Source: Chionis minor (taxonomy: Eukaryota; Chordata; Aves; Charadriiformes; Chionididae). From it: a DNA stretch of 64,000 nt. The position numbers were made by a program, and so were the translations under genes. Shown here piece after piece: positions 49,071-60,800 of the stretch. The stretch is taken from positions 868,001-932,000 of the forward strand of contig VZSF01000978.1 in assembly GCA_013398295.1 (NCBI GenBank), written 5' to 3'. Each line of letters starts with the position of its first letter. The first letter of the stretch is position 1. The notes beneath the pieces are model-generated. The model saw nothing but the letters and a program-made list of their open reading frames with translations, ran no database searches and was not told the DNA's origin.

Positions 49071-52000
49071 GGCAGCTCTCCAGCTATCACAGACATTGTG
49101 TGCATCCCTGTGTATGTATGTACACATTGTATAATTTCACCTTTTCTTACAGTTATCAAGGTTTTTTCACTTGACTAAATTTCATCCTATAATACCCAGT
49201 TATACCTGCTGTCCCAGTGTCCTCTACCTTTACTATTTTCAGCTGCCTAATTCTTGTGAAAACAATTATTGTCTCTGCAGTTTTCCATCCAGCTGTACAG
49301 TAATTGTCAATATGTTCTAAATATCCCATTTTATGCCCAATTACAGAGACAATGATCTTCAGGTACAAGAGAAATGTAAAAATATTTCAGGCTTCTGTTC
49401 AATGCTATCTATGTACAGAAAAAGGGGCAGCTGTCAAAAAGAAAGCAAGAATTTATCATTCTAGTTTGTACGTTTATGTACCTGGTTTCTTAGAGATTTC
49501 TGTAGCTCTTATAGAATAATTTCCTTTTAACTTCTAGAAACTATTTATTTGCTCTGTAGTGCGCCAACTTCCAAGCCTTATTGTACGTCTCTCTCATGCC
49601 TGTAACCACAAAGGCGTTTTCCGTCTTTCTTAGAATACAACTGTGATAAAGACACAGCAGTTGATCAGTAATCAAGTCCTTCTGAAAATTGTATTTTTCC
49701 TTTGTTCTGATCTGAAACTGAGCTTGCATTGAACATTAGATGAAGTCTCTGGAGGTAGATTACATAGGTATCATCTGAGGAGGACCCAATGAGCTGAAAG
49801 AAATAGCAGCACAAAAAACTCATTTAATTTGACATAGTTATGAATATTTAACATTTTATAAGGAAATACAGACATGCAATCAGCCTTACTCATTCTGATG
49901 CTCTAGGAAGTACAGACTGTCTCCCATGTGTTGTCTTTGTGAACATGAGAGATTGAGGCAGCTGGGGAAGAGAAGCAGCAACTCATACAAAGATTGTTCA
50001 ACCTTTACAGAGCAAACTTACCGTAAAAATCTAACTCACAAAGTTTTTATATAAGGAGCTACAATATTGAGCTGGATCATACATGCCTTGCAATATAGAT
50101 GGTCAAGTGTTTAATACAGGACAAATGTTTTCCTCCATGTATGCTCATTGCTCCCATCCTCTGTCTTCTCCAGTGTCTCTGAGCAGAATAGCAGCAGAGA
50201 TGCTTCTCTGTTGAGAGCATGTTGAGATGCCGATGCTCTGAACTCCCCAGGTCCCACTGACAAACCACAGGTCCTACTTCCTTTTGGAAGCCGAGAGCAC
50301 AGAGGACAATAAAAAGCATCTCTAGCTTCATACCATGCTTGAGATAATCCAAACCTTCGGAAAGTACTGTGTCCCCTATTGCTCCTCACTACCAAGTAGT
50401 TCTTGCTGTGTGACTTTCTGATGACAGCTTGAATTTAGGTACTTTGACTTAGGTCTTGCATTCACTGATGTTTTTAAGACAGCTATCATTTTCTCTTTGA
50501 TTTCTCCTAACATTAAGAAGTAAATAAGAAGATATGGAGTAAGTAAGAAAGAAGATATGGACTAATTTTCTCCTTCCTTCTTTTCCTCTGATGGAATCAA
50601 ATAGGAACAGAGGCTGAGAGAGGAATGCAAATCACTTGTTATCCTGACACTGCTACTCTGTGCTGCAGCTCAAAATTTCCTCCTCCTCCTTTCTTTGGGT
50701 GTGGTCACCTGGGTTATAAATGGCAGCAGGAACCTCACTTTTGCACACCTGCAGAGACTTCCAAGGTCTCGGGTGAGAGCCAGGAAGGCACTGCTGAGCC
50801 TTCCTTCCTACACGTCCCCGCTTCCTCGGTGTGCAGCTCTGCAAGAGGGAGCAGGAAGGGTGCAGGGATCCCATCCTCACCCTGAGCTGGGGCCCAGCAC
50901 AGCAAGCAGAGGTCATATCCTGCCTTCTAGGGGGTGGCATGGCCTCTGAGGCTTTCACACCACTTTCCTTTTCCTATTCCTTTCTGCATCAAGCTTTCAC
51001 ACACCCCTCAGGTTCCAAATCACATTCCAAGTTCATGCTGCCTAGTCTGTGGGTTTTCTACATGGATTATTCCTGCTTTTCTTCTTTTCCACACAAAAAA
51101 GTTTGTTGAAGTCATGTAAAATTTGTTTTAGGAAGACAAAAAATACTTTTTTTGCACTATGCTTAAGCTTCACTAAGAAAAATATCACCTTGTATTGTTT
51201 CTTTTGCTCTGCGTACTGCAAACCCTGTGATATAATCTTAATTCCTTTCAGAGGTCTGGGATTCTTCCTATTAAGTGCTTGCCCCCACCCTTGGCAAGTC
51301 TAATAGCTTGCAGATAATTGTGACCACAGAAACTAAGTGCTTTGTGACCAGGCAGAATGGTCCTTTCTTCCCACAATTTACAATGTAGATTACTGAAATT
51401 ATTGATGGATTCATTCCTTTGCCACCTTCACGCTATAATGTGGCAACTGTTAGCAAATACTGACTTTATTTATGGTGATGACTGAAGTTTTAATACAAAA
51501 CAAGGCTCTGGACAAAAAATTCTCACCTCCCCCATGTACCTTTATTCATTTAGATACAAAATTGGAACAATTCCTTTCCATGGCTGAGACATACAAACTT
51601 GAAAGCATCAGTATGGTTCACAAACAGCTTAATCAGTGACCTTGTCCTAGATATGGGCTCTTGTCCATTGTATGCTAGAGTACCTCATGAGTCTTCTCAC
51701 ATGATTAGTGTAAGACTGGTTTCACATTATCCCCAGTTGACAAATCCTGTCTAAGGGCTACCTGTCCCCGATCTCTCATGATTCCTCTCACCTTAGAGGT
51801 TAAAAAACCTCAACCAACCTTCTCTCCCTCCAAACCGTTTTTAAAGTGACAACTAGAAAGCAAACCAAGATCTGTGTCATGTAACAGTGCATCCTGACAA
51901 ATGATTCAGCTGGTGCAAAGGTGGGACTGGCAGGGGGAGTCTGCAGCAAGCCCCAGCCAGGGCAGCAGAGAGCCCAACCTCCCTTACATTGCTTCCATTG

Positions 52001-52669
52001 CCTGTGGAATTGCAATACAGGATCGCAGCCTAACAGCATCCTCACCAAGCAGGGGACCCTTTGCTGCATGACAAGTCCACATATCCTCTTCCTGTAGTCA
52101 AAAACATTAGCATCCCTTACCTCGTGTGGCAAGGGTCAAAAAATAAAACGAAGACTTTTATCCACGCTCCTCTTGTGCCATGCCTTTATTGCACTGATCG
52201 CATGTGGTGCATCTGCTGCCCCCTGGATTTTGGCTGGGGGTATTCTATGCACAGAAAGAATCAAAGCCAGAGGTTCAAACCCACCACGTTGAGGTCCTGC
52301 TTCCTGATGGGCAGGTGGCAGAGTGTTACTGCCTTCAGGTGTACTGTGGAAGGTAATGCTGTGCTTTCCACCAAATTACAAGAATCAGGAGAGCATTGCC
52401 AAGGAGGTCTCTTTATTCTGATGAACGTTGTGCTGAAACAGATGGCCATTAAACAAGAAGTTTGTTTGTTTGTTTGTTGAGTAAATAGATTGCACCGGTC
52501 TCTAATAGCACTCTTTAGCCCCCAGTGGAACAAATCCACTTATCTGGGAGAAACTTCTGCTATTCCTCATTTTGAGTTTTCTGATCAGGAGATACCCAGC
52601 TACAATTCATAATTATCACTTTGGGCTTTTGATAACATACCAGAATCTTCATATTAACAAAATGAGGTG
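49071..52669. other. No gene recognised
   Basis: Mixed-composition sequence. A short imperfect tandem duplication of an aagaagatatgga unit occurs at about 50515-50560. A GC-richer stretch at 50700-50960 carries overlapping frames on both strands without motifs. A (TTTG)n microsatellite of about 18 bp starts at 52461. Confidence 0.5.
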
Positions 52670-52912
52670 TGGAATTTTTTTCACAATGACAGCAATTAAA
52701 GATTGGACAAACTTAGAAAGAGAGTGAGGAATGAACATTCCATCACTTGAAATCTTTAAATCAAGAGACTGTCTTTATAAAAGATATTTTCTGTATCAGC
52801 CAATAATATGAAGATAGATGCAGGAGCCACAGAGAGGAATTCTATAACTGAGGTTATGCAGGTCAAATGAGATGGCCATAATGATCCCTTCTGGTCTTAA
52901 CCTATCAATCAA
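52670..52912 (+). mobile_element. CR1: Ancient CR1-type LINE 3' end
   Basis: Plus-strand remnant of the last codons and 3'UTR of an old CR1. It contains ccatcacttgaaatctttaa then atcaagagactg (the [16 protein letters not shown] ORF2 end), a run corresponding to taaaagatat, and the 3'UTR phrase ggttatgcaggtcaaatgag then atggccataatgatcccttc and tggtctta. The usual form in turtle- and crocodile-like CR1 is vaguely ttatgcaggaggtcagacta gatgatcataatggtcccttctggcctta. About 10 bp are deleted around the tagatgatc site. It is probably an insertion older than birds. Confidence 0.72.
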
Positions 52913-53672
52913 AGGGCATTAAACTTCACTCACTGAGCTGGACATGTGATTATGCAAAATGGAAGTACAAGGATTTCCCTGTTTCTAAAGGGAGAACCTG
53001 GAAAGAATAGTAACCCTGGGATAAAAATGTTACGCTGACCTTTTGGAGCATCTACAAAGTTACAGTGAATCCTCACAAGGTTAGTATACATATACTGGTT
53101 ATTCCAGCACGAATGTTTAGAATGGAGTAGATTATGAATGTGTAATTGATTCTATGACCTGAAACAACTGTTTAGTGGTATTTGGAAGCCCTTCTGCATT
53201 CAGCTACAAGATGGGCAATGAAAGATTGCGGTGGAATTGTTGAAGCATTTTAAAGAAGTTCATCTTCGTATTTCCTATGTGAAGTTCGTCTATGCTTTTC
53301 CTAGCAGTGCATTGCAAAAGGGAGCCTCTCTGCAGCCTTAGTCTCATCAATAGCCTCAAGAATCCTTTTTTGTCCACTCCACTGTGTAACAACACCTGTT
53401 CTCTGTTGGCTCTCTGAGTCTAAAAACTCAAGACTAGGATTTGCCCATGATAAGATGCAGGAAATGGAAAGAAAGCATATTCATTTTGTCTGTTGGCTGG
53501 AGCTGCTTTTAAAAGCAGAGGGATGCGTGGGCGGAGGATGCGAGAAGGATATTTTGTACTGGCATATACGTGTGTAAACAGCCATTCAGTGATTTGTAAA
53601 GAGCTGAGCTGAACAGCACCCAAGAAATATATGATTTTTCCCCAAATCTCCAATGTTTGAAAGCTGGTAGAT

Positions 53673-53900
53673 TCAACTTCTGATAACTGTTTTCATCAGT
53701 AGAGCCACATACTGTCCTTCAATCAGGTTAATTGATTGGCAGCCATTGATTAAATAGCCGTGTGGATCAGTGCTGTCTATTTCAGTTGGGAAGGGGGCGG
53801 GCACGAAATGGGAACTGCCAATGTCTACATGTGCATGATAAATTGTATTGTCAATCAGATGGTCAAAGTATGTTCCTTCAGTATGTTGTCTGCTAGACAT
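53673..53900 (-). other. Unrecognised open frame, 75 codons
   Basis: Minus-strand frame with an amino-acid mix more protein-like than its neighbours: it includes YFDHLIDNTIYHAHVDIGSS, then FVPAPFPTEIDSTDPHGYL and INLIEGQYVALLMKT. I do not recognise the family. There is no clear splice site at either end and no polyadenylation signal that would make it a gene. It could be an old pseudogene or transposon fragment, a conserved noncoding element that happens to be open, or chance. Confidence 0.2.
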
Positions 53901-56039
53901 GGAAAGGAGAGTTCTGTTTGTGGCAGGGGAAGTTGTCCTGGAGGGTGCAACAGCATCTCAATTTTATCTTTGTCTTGCTCTGCTGTCCTAGTTCAAACTT
54001 TTTGTAGGTTTGGGTATTGTACCTGGCACTGTATGTCAAAGGAGAGCATCTCCATTACAAAATTCCTGTGTCAAGCTCAGTCTTTTGGGTGGTTGCTACT
54101 GTACAGGGGAACCTGTATGAATATGGTTGTAAGGGCTTTATGAGATTTTTTCATATAGAAATTATGCAGTCTGTTAGGGCACAGGATTTGCTGCATCACT
54201 GCAAGATTCACCTGCTCAGCCATGCAGCAGTTTTAAAGGTTCAGTGACCATGGGTTAGTAATCTGTGGTCATGATCTCTCATGTATTTTCCAGATTTAAG
54301 TCAGGAATAGGACATTGAACCTTCACAGCTCTTTCCAGGGACAAGTGTTGCGGGACTGTGAGATGATCACTACCTACGCAGAGAAAGATTCTCCTGTGGC
54401 TCTTTGCATGGTGACAGATTTCCCTGGATGTGGAAATGAGTGCAGATGTAGCTAAAGCAACCATGTTCGCTGACTGTTGTGAACTAAAGCAGAACTGGAT
54501 AGAGGGGAGGCCTGAGCAAGAGAGAAGGACGGAGGAGGTAGCTCTCTTACTGCTAGAATGACTAGGAAAGGAAGAGGTTGATTCACAGAGAAGCTCCTCA
54601 CTTGGGAAAGAAGCAATATATGTCAAGGATGGTTAGTGGAGAGGAGAAGCTATGGGGCAAATGCCCAAGAACTCCAATTTAAGTGTAAAGGGCACCAAGA
54701 AAAGCTAGAAAGCACACTGGCCTAGCACAGTGGGAACCCACTGCACCACAGCCTCATGAAAATTCATTTGGGGTCACTTTTTGCCAGGGCTGATTTTTCC
54801 TTGGGAATCAACACTGTCACAACTGTAGCTGGTGAAAGATTTTTGGAACATTTTTGGAGTGCATTGACGGCATTCATTGATTTCTGCCATTGCAAGCAAT
54901 ACTTTGCTTTCAAATCAGACTCTGAAACACTAGTCCCAGAGTCTATTATTAATTCCTGATGTCTTTAAGAGATGTCTTCTCTGTCTGTGGTGCACTGACA
55001 TTTATTTTATAAGGCATGGACATGATTAGAGCTTCAATTTGATTTTCTAACCAACATGCTTGGCCCAGGATTCCCAGGAGCTATGTTTAAAGTTAGCTTC
55101 CTAAATTCATGTTTTAGTCGACTAGTAAATGAAGTGAATTTTTTAAGATTCTTAATGCCTACTTTGGCAGTTACCAGCTTCCCAACTCTTTTTTTGACCA
55201 GGCCATTTATTTCAGTGCCCAGTAAGGTTACTGACTGTTGTAACTCTTGACCTTCCTCCCAAGAAGAGCCCTTCAGCAGTGTTCCACATAAAGCCAAGGA
55301 AAGCTGGATATGCTGCAAAAAAGGCAATTGCTCTGCCCACAGAACTCCTCTGTTCTACCACAACGTAACTCCCTTATGTGCAACATCTGTAGTCTTCACC
55401 TTAGGGGTGCAGAGAGTCACCCAGGAACACAGCAGGCATAGGTGAAAGGAGTGAGACTGGTAACAGTAAGGGATCTGAAGTTTGCAGCAGAATCCTTTTC
55501 ATGAGCCCCTCCAAAAATTTATGTGTGTTGCTCTATGCAGTCATTCTCAAAAATATCCTCTAAGTTTTCAGTTCAGTCTGGTTTTACTTTCTAGAGGCCA
55601 AATTTGATACCTACATATTCCCTGAGTGACCTGGTTCTCCAACCTGCACTGGATGGCCTCTTGAAATATATCTGTTTCCACCAGAAGAAAGGAGTAAATG
55701 AGGAGAGTAACTAGGCTAGAAGAGGCTACAAAAATATACTTCTCAGTCTCCAGACTGAAATACTACAGTTCTTTCTGAACTCGTGCCCTTTTTTCACACT
55801 GGGATATTTACAAAGCATCAGAAGATTTTACTCTTTAGATCTAGGGTGCCTAAAAAGAAGTGTACTTTATGCCAACTACAAAGGACCTCAGAATCAGACC
55901 TTACACGTTTAATTTGGATGTGCAGAAGCAGACTGTTCCCCTGCTCATGCTTCAGTGCATTAACTAATCTTTAAAGAACAGGGATTAAGGAGAAGCTTGG
56001 CCTATGAACAGGTTAGCTCTGGCTGTCTAGCCCTGACTG

Positions 56040-56150
56040 CACAAATTTATTCAGATTCCTCGGAGGTGGGTAGTACTGATCACTGTCCAGAGGCAAGATA
56101 CTGGACTAGATGGACGATAGGTGTGAGTCAGGGCCACAATTTCCAGGCAA
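56040..56150 (+). mobile_element. CR1: Ancient CR1-type 3'UTR fragment
   Basis: The sequence gcaagatactggactagatg followed by gacgataggtgtgagtcagg matches, with few changes, the old CR1 3'UTR pattern (ggatactgggctagatggac cattggtctgacccag). It is a short plus-strand relic without readable ORF2. Confidence 0.55.
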
Positions 56151-57109
56151 ATTTTCACTGCAAAATTATATTTCTTTCTTGGTTTTTTTATTCCCTCCAG
56201 GTGCATTACAAATTGTTCTGTCTGTTGGTGTATTGATACTCGTGTGCGGTAATTTGAATGAGTTGGGGTTTTGCCTACTCTTGTTTAGTCAATGCTCATC
56301 TTTTCCCTGGCTCTGCCTAGGAGCCTCTTCAACCAAAGGACACAGAAGAAAACATGTGTCTCTCTGTCTGGACGGCTGGAGAGAGGAAGCTGCCAGTAAA
56401 TGGGAAAGTCTGATCAATCCTCTTGTGTTCTTTTACCTTAACTCAGGTTTTATTTAGACATTCCAGTACCGTTCAGTACAAAGGTACTACTTCTCTTTAC
56501 CAACATTAGAAATAATAATATTTAACACAGAGAACCTTTGTACGTGCTCTTCTTTTTGTCATTTAAGTTACTAAAATATAGCAAGGGAAATTTCTTCTAG
56601 TATTGCATAGCATGAATGGAGCTGACAGTGTTATTGTATTTATCTATCTCTCCCTGTATAGATACAGATATATACAACTTCCACTATAACATTTAAAGCA
56701 TCAGCACCACTTCAGAGCTCTTTGCAGCTGCAGCTTGTGCATTTTGCAGTAAAATTTCTCTCCCCTTCCCTTCCCTTCAGCTTCCCCCGCCCCCAGAGAA
56801 CTGACACGCTTTCCACTGACAAACGAGTGTAGCTCCTGAGGATTTAGCATGTCAGGCTATGTCTACACAGCTTAGGTTTCTATTATTACGCAATGGCTTA
56901 GAAGGCAGTGCTTTGCCACATAATTACAGAGCCAGTCTGTATTAGGAACAGGAGTTTGGATGCCTCTTTCCATACCAACTATTCACCTCCTACCCACTCA
57001 AGCCTCCTCCCTGACACTCTTACTTGTTTAATAGCTTCTTTTCATACCCTTCTTTCCTCTGGTTTCTGATTTTCTTCCCTTTTCTGTGCTACGTATTCAT
57101 TTATTTCAG

Positions 57110-57192
57110 AAGTCAGCGGTCTGACTGAGCCGTGCCTGCACGGATTCCTATGCAGCACAAAGCACTTGCTGTATGTTGCATCGTCAGGCGAG
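57110..57192 (+). other. Candidate exon (83 nt) near a possible gene 5' end
   Basis: Bounded by a strong acceptor (long pyrimidine tract, then tatttcag) and a good donor (CGAG/gtaaga). One frame is fully open, entering after two bases: VSGLTEPCLHGFLCSTKHLL, then YVASSGE up to the donor, exactly on a codon boundary. The minus strand is also open across the same stretch (57042-57311), so openness alone proves little. It could be a noncoding 5' exon. I do not recognise the peptide. Confidence 0.3.
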
Positions 57193-57247
57193 GTAAGAAG
57201 AAATTCCTGAAGCTGCCTGCTAGTTCTCTCAGGTTTTTCTCTCTCTC

Positions 57248-57385
57248 CTTTTTTTTTTTTTTTTTGGTGTGTGCACATCGCTTGTCTTACAAGCTGTGCA
57301 GGCTCTGCCATCTAGAGCACTTTGTGAGATCACTCCAGTTTGCTGTTTTTCCTTTTTCCATCTCTGCGTGAGTGTGTGTGTGTGT
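57248..57385. repeat. Low-complexity poly-T and GT runs
   Basis: A T run of about 17 at 57250-57266 and a (TG)7 tract at 57372-57385, inside the putative 5'UTR or promoter segment. Both are length-unstable sequence types. Confidence 0.8.
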
Positions 57386-57877
57386 ATCTCCCTGTCTCTC
57401 TTCCCCTGCGATACAGCTCGACCCCCCTCCCTAGCACACACGCACATACACAGAAGCTGGGCTTGCTAGTATGAACTTGAAGACTTGCGGTACCAAAATG
57501 CATGTGTTTCCTTGGGATGCTCTAGGATCAGAATGCTTGAAAAGCCTGCAGGCTGCTTAGTCCTTCAAGACTGGGTTTTTTAAACAAAACAAGAAAAGAA
57601 CAAGTTATTCACTCTTTTTTGTTCTTTTTTTTTTTTCTTTCCCTTTTTTGTGCTTTGGATATTACTGAAAAAGGAGTCTCAGGGATTCACACACTTGGAC
57701 TTTACTGAATCAGGCTGCATCTGACAATCTAGTCTTCATTTTGGTTTGCTAGAGATCAACCAGGATATTTCTGATTATATCTTCTTTTGAAAAAAAGGAT
57801 GCACAGCATAGAAAGAAGGTCTAAGTGCCTGTCTGAGACTATTTTACCAAACCTGGGATAAATGTTACTTCTCAAAG
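57386..57877 (+). other. Candidate first exon/5'UTR with start codon and splice donor
   Basis: The segment ends in a near-ideal donor (CAAAG/gtaagtgc at 57877/57878). An ATG at 57862 gives MLLLK and runs open into the donor in phase 1. It directly follows the TAA of a 20-codon upstream frame (57799-57861, MHSIERRSKCLSETILPNLG), making a TAAATG junction. A 29-codon upstream frame lies at 57471-57560. The arrangement, a long pyrimidine-rich leader, small uORFs and a short coding piece before a strong donor, is what a plus-strand gene start looks like, with the rest beyond the window or in a long intron. There is no CpG island, the transcription start is not evident and I cannot name the gene. 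Confidence 0.3.
57471..57560 (+). CDS. Possible upstream ORF (29 codons)
   Basis: Small ATG-initiated frame in the candidate leader: MNLKTCGTKMHVFPWDALGS and nine more residues, ending at TAG. The ATG context (GCTAGTATGA) is weak at +4 but has G at -3. If the leader is transcribed, this and the frame at 57799-57861 would be expected to reduce initiation at 57862. It has no known family and may simply be chance. Confidence 0.15.
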   Translation: MNLKTCGTKMHVFPWDALGSECLKSLQAA

Positions 57878-60800
57878 GTAAGTGCAAGATTTTTTCCATA
57901 TGTATATATAAACTATATAACTATAATATAAACTATATATAGATATGTACACAAAACATTTATACACAGTTACCGCTGCCAGCAAAAAGATCTGTTGTTG
58001 TGCATTTTAAAAGCATCAGAGAAATATGTAACTTTATCTTTCTTTTCATGTTAGCCTAGATAAGATTGTTCATGTAGAGAAATGAATCTCAGTTTGGTTT
58101 CTGCTTCCCTCAGCGTGAAAAGGCAGTTCAAAAAGAATATTAATTTTTTTAAGTGTCAATAGGGATTTTTTTCATGGCAGTTTTGAAACAATGATGTAAA
58201 GAGTTTTGAAAGAAAGGGTAACAGTTTGGTTTCTAATAGAGGAAAAAACTGAGCAATAGAGTAAAGCTCTGAAAAGTGATTTCAGCTTTCTGGAGGAATT
58301 AGTAAATCCCGCAAAAGCTAAGGAAGAACTTTACTGGACACATCAACTCTGTTGTATATAAAACCACACAGTAAAAGAGAGGGGACCTTGGCAAATGTCA
58401 TGTAAAGAGATGGAAGGCATGGGAACAGCTGGAGAAGGGAAGGCAGTGAGGGGTGTGGAGGGGCAGTGGGCACCCACTTCAGTGTCTGCTGTCACAGAGA
58501 TCGGTGTTCTTGGTAAGGTGATGCCACTGATGATGGACACCCAGAATTGGCAAGCTGGGCATGCGGGGGATGGGGTACACAAGCAGCTATATGCTATGTC
58601 ATGTCTGTCTGACGTCATCAGACATATATGTTCTCAGCAAGGATAAGTGTACTGGGAATTTGTCTAGGGGGAAACATCTAAATGGTAGTACAGGACAAGA
58701 TGTAGAAAATGGAAACTGAATCTCTCCCTGATTTGCATGGACCTGTGCACACTTTTGCATGATAAAGCAAGTGCTTGATTGAATAAAACAAGAAAGAAAC
58801 GAAAGGGGGGAGCAGAAATCAGTGATGAAGTCAACAAGTCCCACTATGATGGATTAGTAAACTGGAAATGTAAAGTGGTCGTTTGTCGTAATATATGTAA
58901 GGAAGGGTTCTTAAACTGGGTAACTCCTTCCTACCCAAAGGAGACAAATAACATTAACTTACAGGAAGAATCATTTTTTGCCAGGGCTGGTCTAGTCTTT
59001 TTGGGGCAGTGTCATGGAGATATTAAGAAGAGTAGGATTTATTTTATCTACCCCATCTTTGGGACTAATAGGATAGAATAACTCTTCTGACAAGAAGAGA
59101 CAGGCAAACAGTAAGCATGACTTTAAGTTTATAAAGTCACAGTTAATCAAATTGACACCTCTTAACTTTATTACAATGCTCGCTGTGGATCAGTCCAACA
59201 GACGCCACACAATTGTCACTGCTATTTTCTGTTCCTCAGAAAAGAAGAAACATTGCCATGCAGGGTATTAATTTTCTATTGGACCTTGCCGTGTACAGAG
59301 GCTCTACTAAGGCAGATTTGAGCTTGTGGTGAGAAGGAAGACAGATAATTACTTTTACTCTTGCTGCGTTTCAGGCTGGTTACGGTTTCCTTGTTTACAG
59401 CTTGCCCTGGGTTGGTGGTTCGTTTGCATTGCCCACAGATCGCCACTTGAGCACAACAGAGTGCTTTTTGTGTGCGCTCTGCTCATAGCTGCCTTGTCGC
59501 AGCCACGCAAAGCAGAGCTTCAGACCTTCCCTGAAACTGCTACTAATTCTTGGGGAGAGAGGGGACACAATAAAAAATAAACAATGTTAGGAGGTAGGAA
59601 GAAAAAAGTCATTATGCTCGGCCAAGCCATTTTAACCTGTGAATCCCAGCAACAATCTCTATCACCTCTCAGATCAGAGACTGTGTCTGTCCTGCTCTCC
59701 CCAGCACAGATCTGGTTTTTTTAGGGTGACTCTGGGCCTGCCGCCTCCCCGTATCTGACTGTGCAGGGCACTGGCAGGCAGGCAAGCAGGCAGCCTCGGG
59801 TGCACTGTGCAGGGTGAGAAATGTGACCCAACCTCAGAGCCAGCATTTGCTGCTGTCCTCTCTGCCCCACACTGCTCTTCACAGCATTAGCACTTCTTGT
59901 TTAAATTTACATTTGGAATGTAACTGATTATTTTTCCCAATGGGAATTGCCTTGCCCTGCAATCTCTACTCTTCCTCCTGCTCAGGTGGACCGGAGCTGG
60001 CAATCCCTGTCAAAGTGTTCCTGCTGCCTCTCTTTGCACAGGACTCTGGCCACTGGCTGAACCATGCAATGTAATGATGTTAGATCCATCTGATCCCCTG
60101 GTTTTGGTGTTTTGGTGGTTTTTTTCCTTGTGGTCAAAAAAGCAAAATGGGAAAACGATTCAAAATTATCAAGGTTTAACTGGTAGTAGGTGGGAATATA
60201 CTTCAGGTAACTTAGAGTGAATCTAACTCCCTGGTGAGGGGTGGCAGACTGATAACCCTTGAGACTGCATTCACTATCCACCCACAGAGAGGGGAGGGAG
60301 AGTGTGATGACAGTGTCTGTTCACCCCCAAGCCCCTTTTTCCATTGCTGATGCATTTCAGCCTTGACCTACAAAGATCACCCGTGGGATAAAAAGGGTAG
60401 TTTGCTCCAAGTGTGTACTCAGTCTCCTTTCCAAGTGTTAAGCCTTACTTTCTTTGGGCTTGTCATAGTATGTTGTCATGTGTTTGTGTTTGTGGACAGA
60501 GTAACTGTCCTCTAGGCTCTGGACGGAAAAGCAGTAACGCTATATGAAAGGCAGAAGGAAGACATCCATGGCTCCTTCACACCAGTCCTAATGACTGTGG
60601 AATCCATTGCCCAGCACCAAATGGACCATTGCTCTATCCCTTATGTTTCCTCTTTGCCTTAAACTAGGCTTCGATTATTGTGACTAAGGATCTCATCAAG
60701 ATCCTGAGACTGTATCAGTGTCCAGAGGCCGCATGTGCTCATAGGGTGCTGAACAGCTTCCAGTCATCACATTAAGCTTGTGGCAAAAGACAAGGTTTCA

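Larger units (their letters stand above)
52913..57109. other. No gene recognised apart from small relics
   Basis: The frames at 54279-54626 (minus, serine-rich) and 55034-55327 (minus, 97 codons, lysine-rich) have no motif I can name. The end of this interval (56760-57100) is pyrimidine-rich with more C and would fit a region upstream of a transcription start, but there is no CpG island and no clear TATA box. Confidence 0.45.

Noticed and set aside
57042..57311. Minus-strand frame of 89 codons ending in a charged Glu/Lys/Arg-rich segment
   Set aside because: Part of it translates the poly-A complement of the poly-T run (five lysines), it opposes a better plus-strand splice-bounded segment, and it has no motif.
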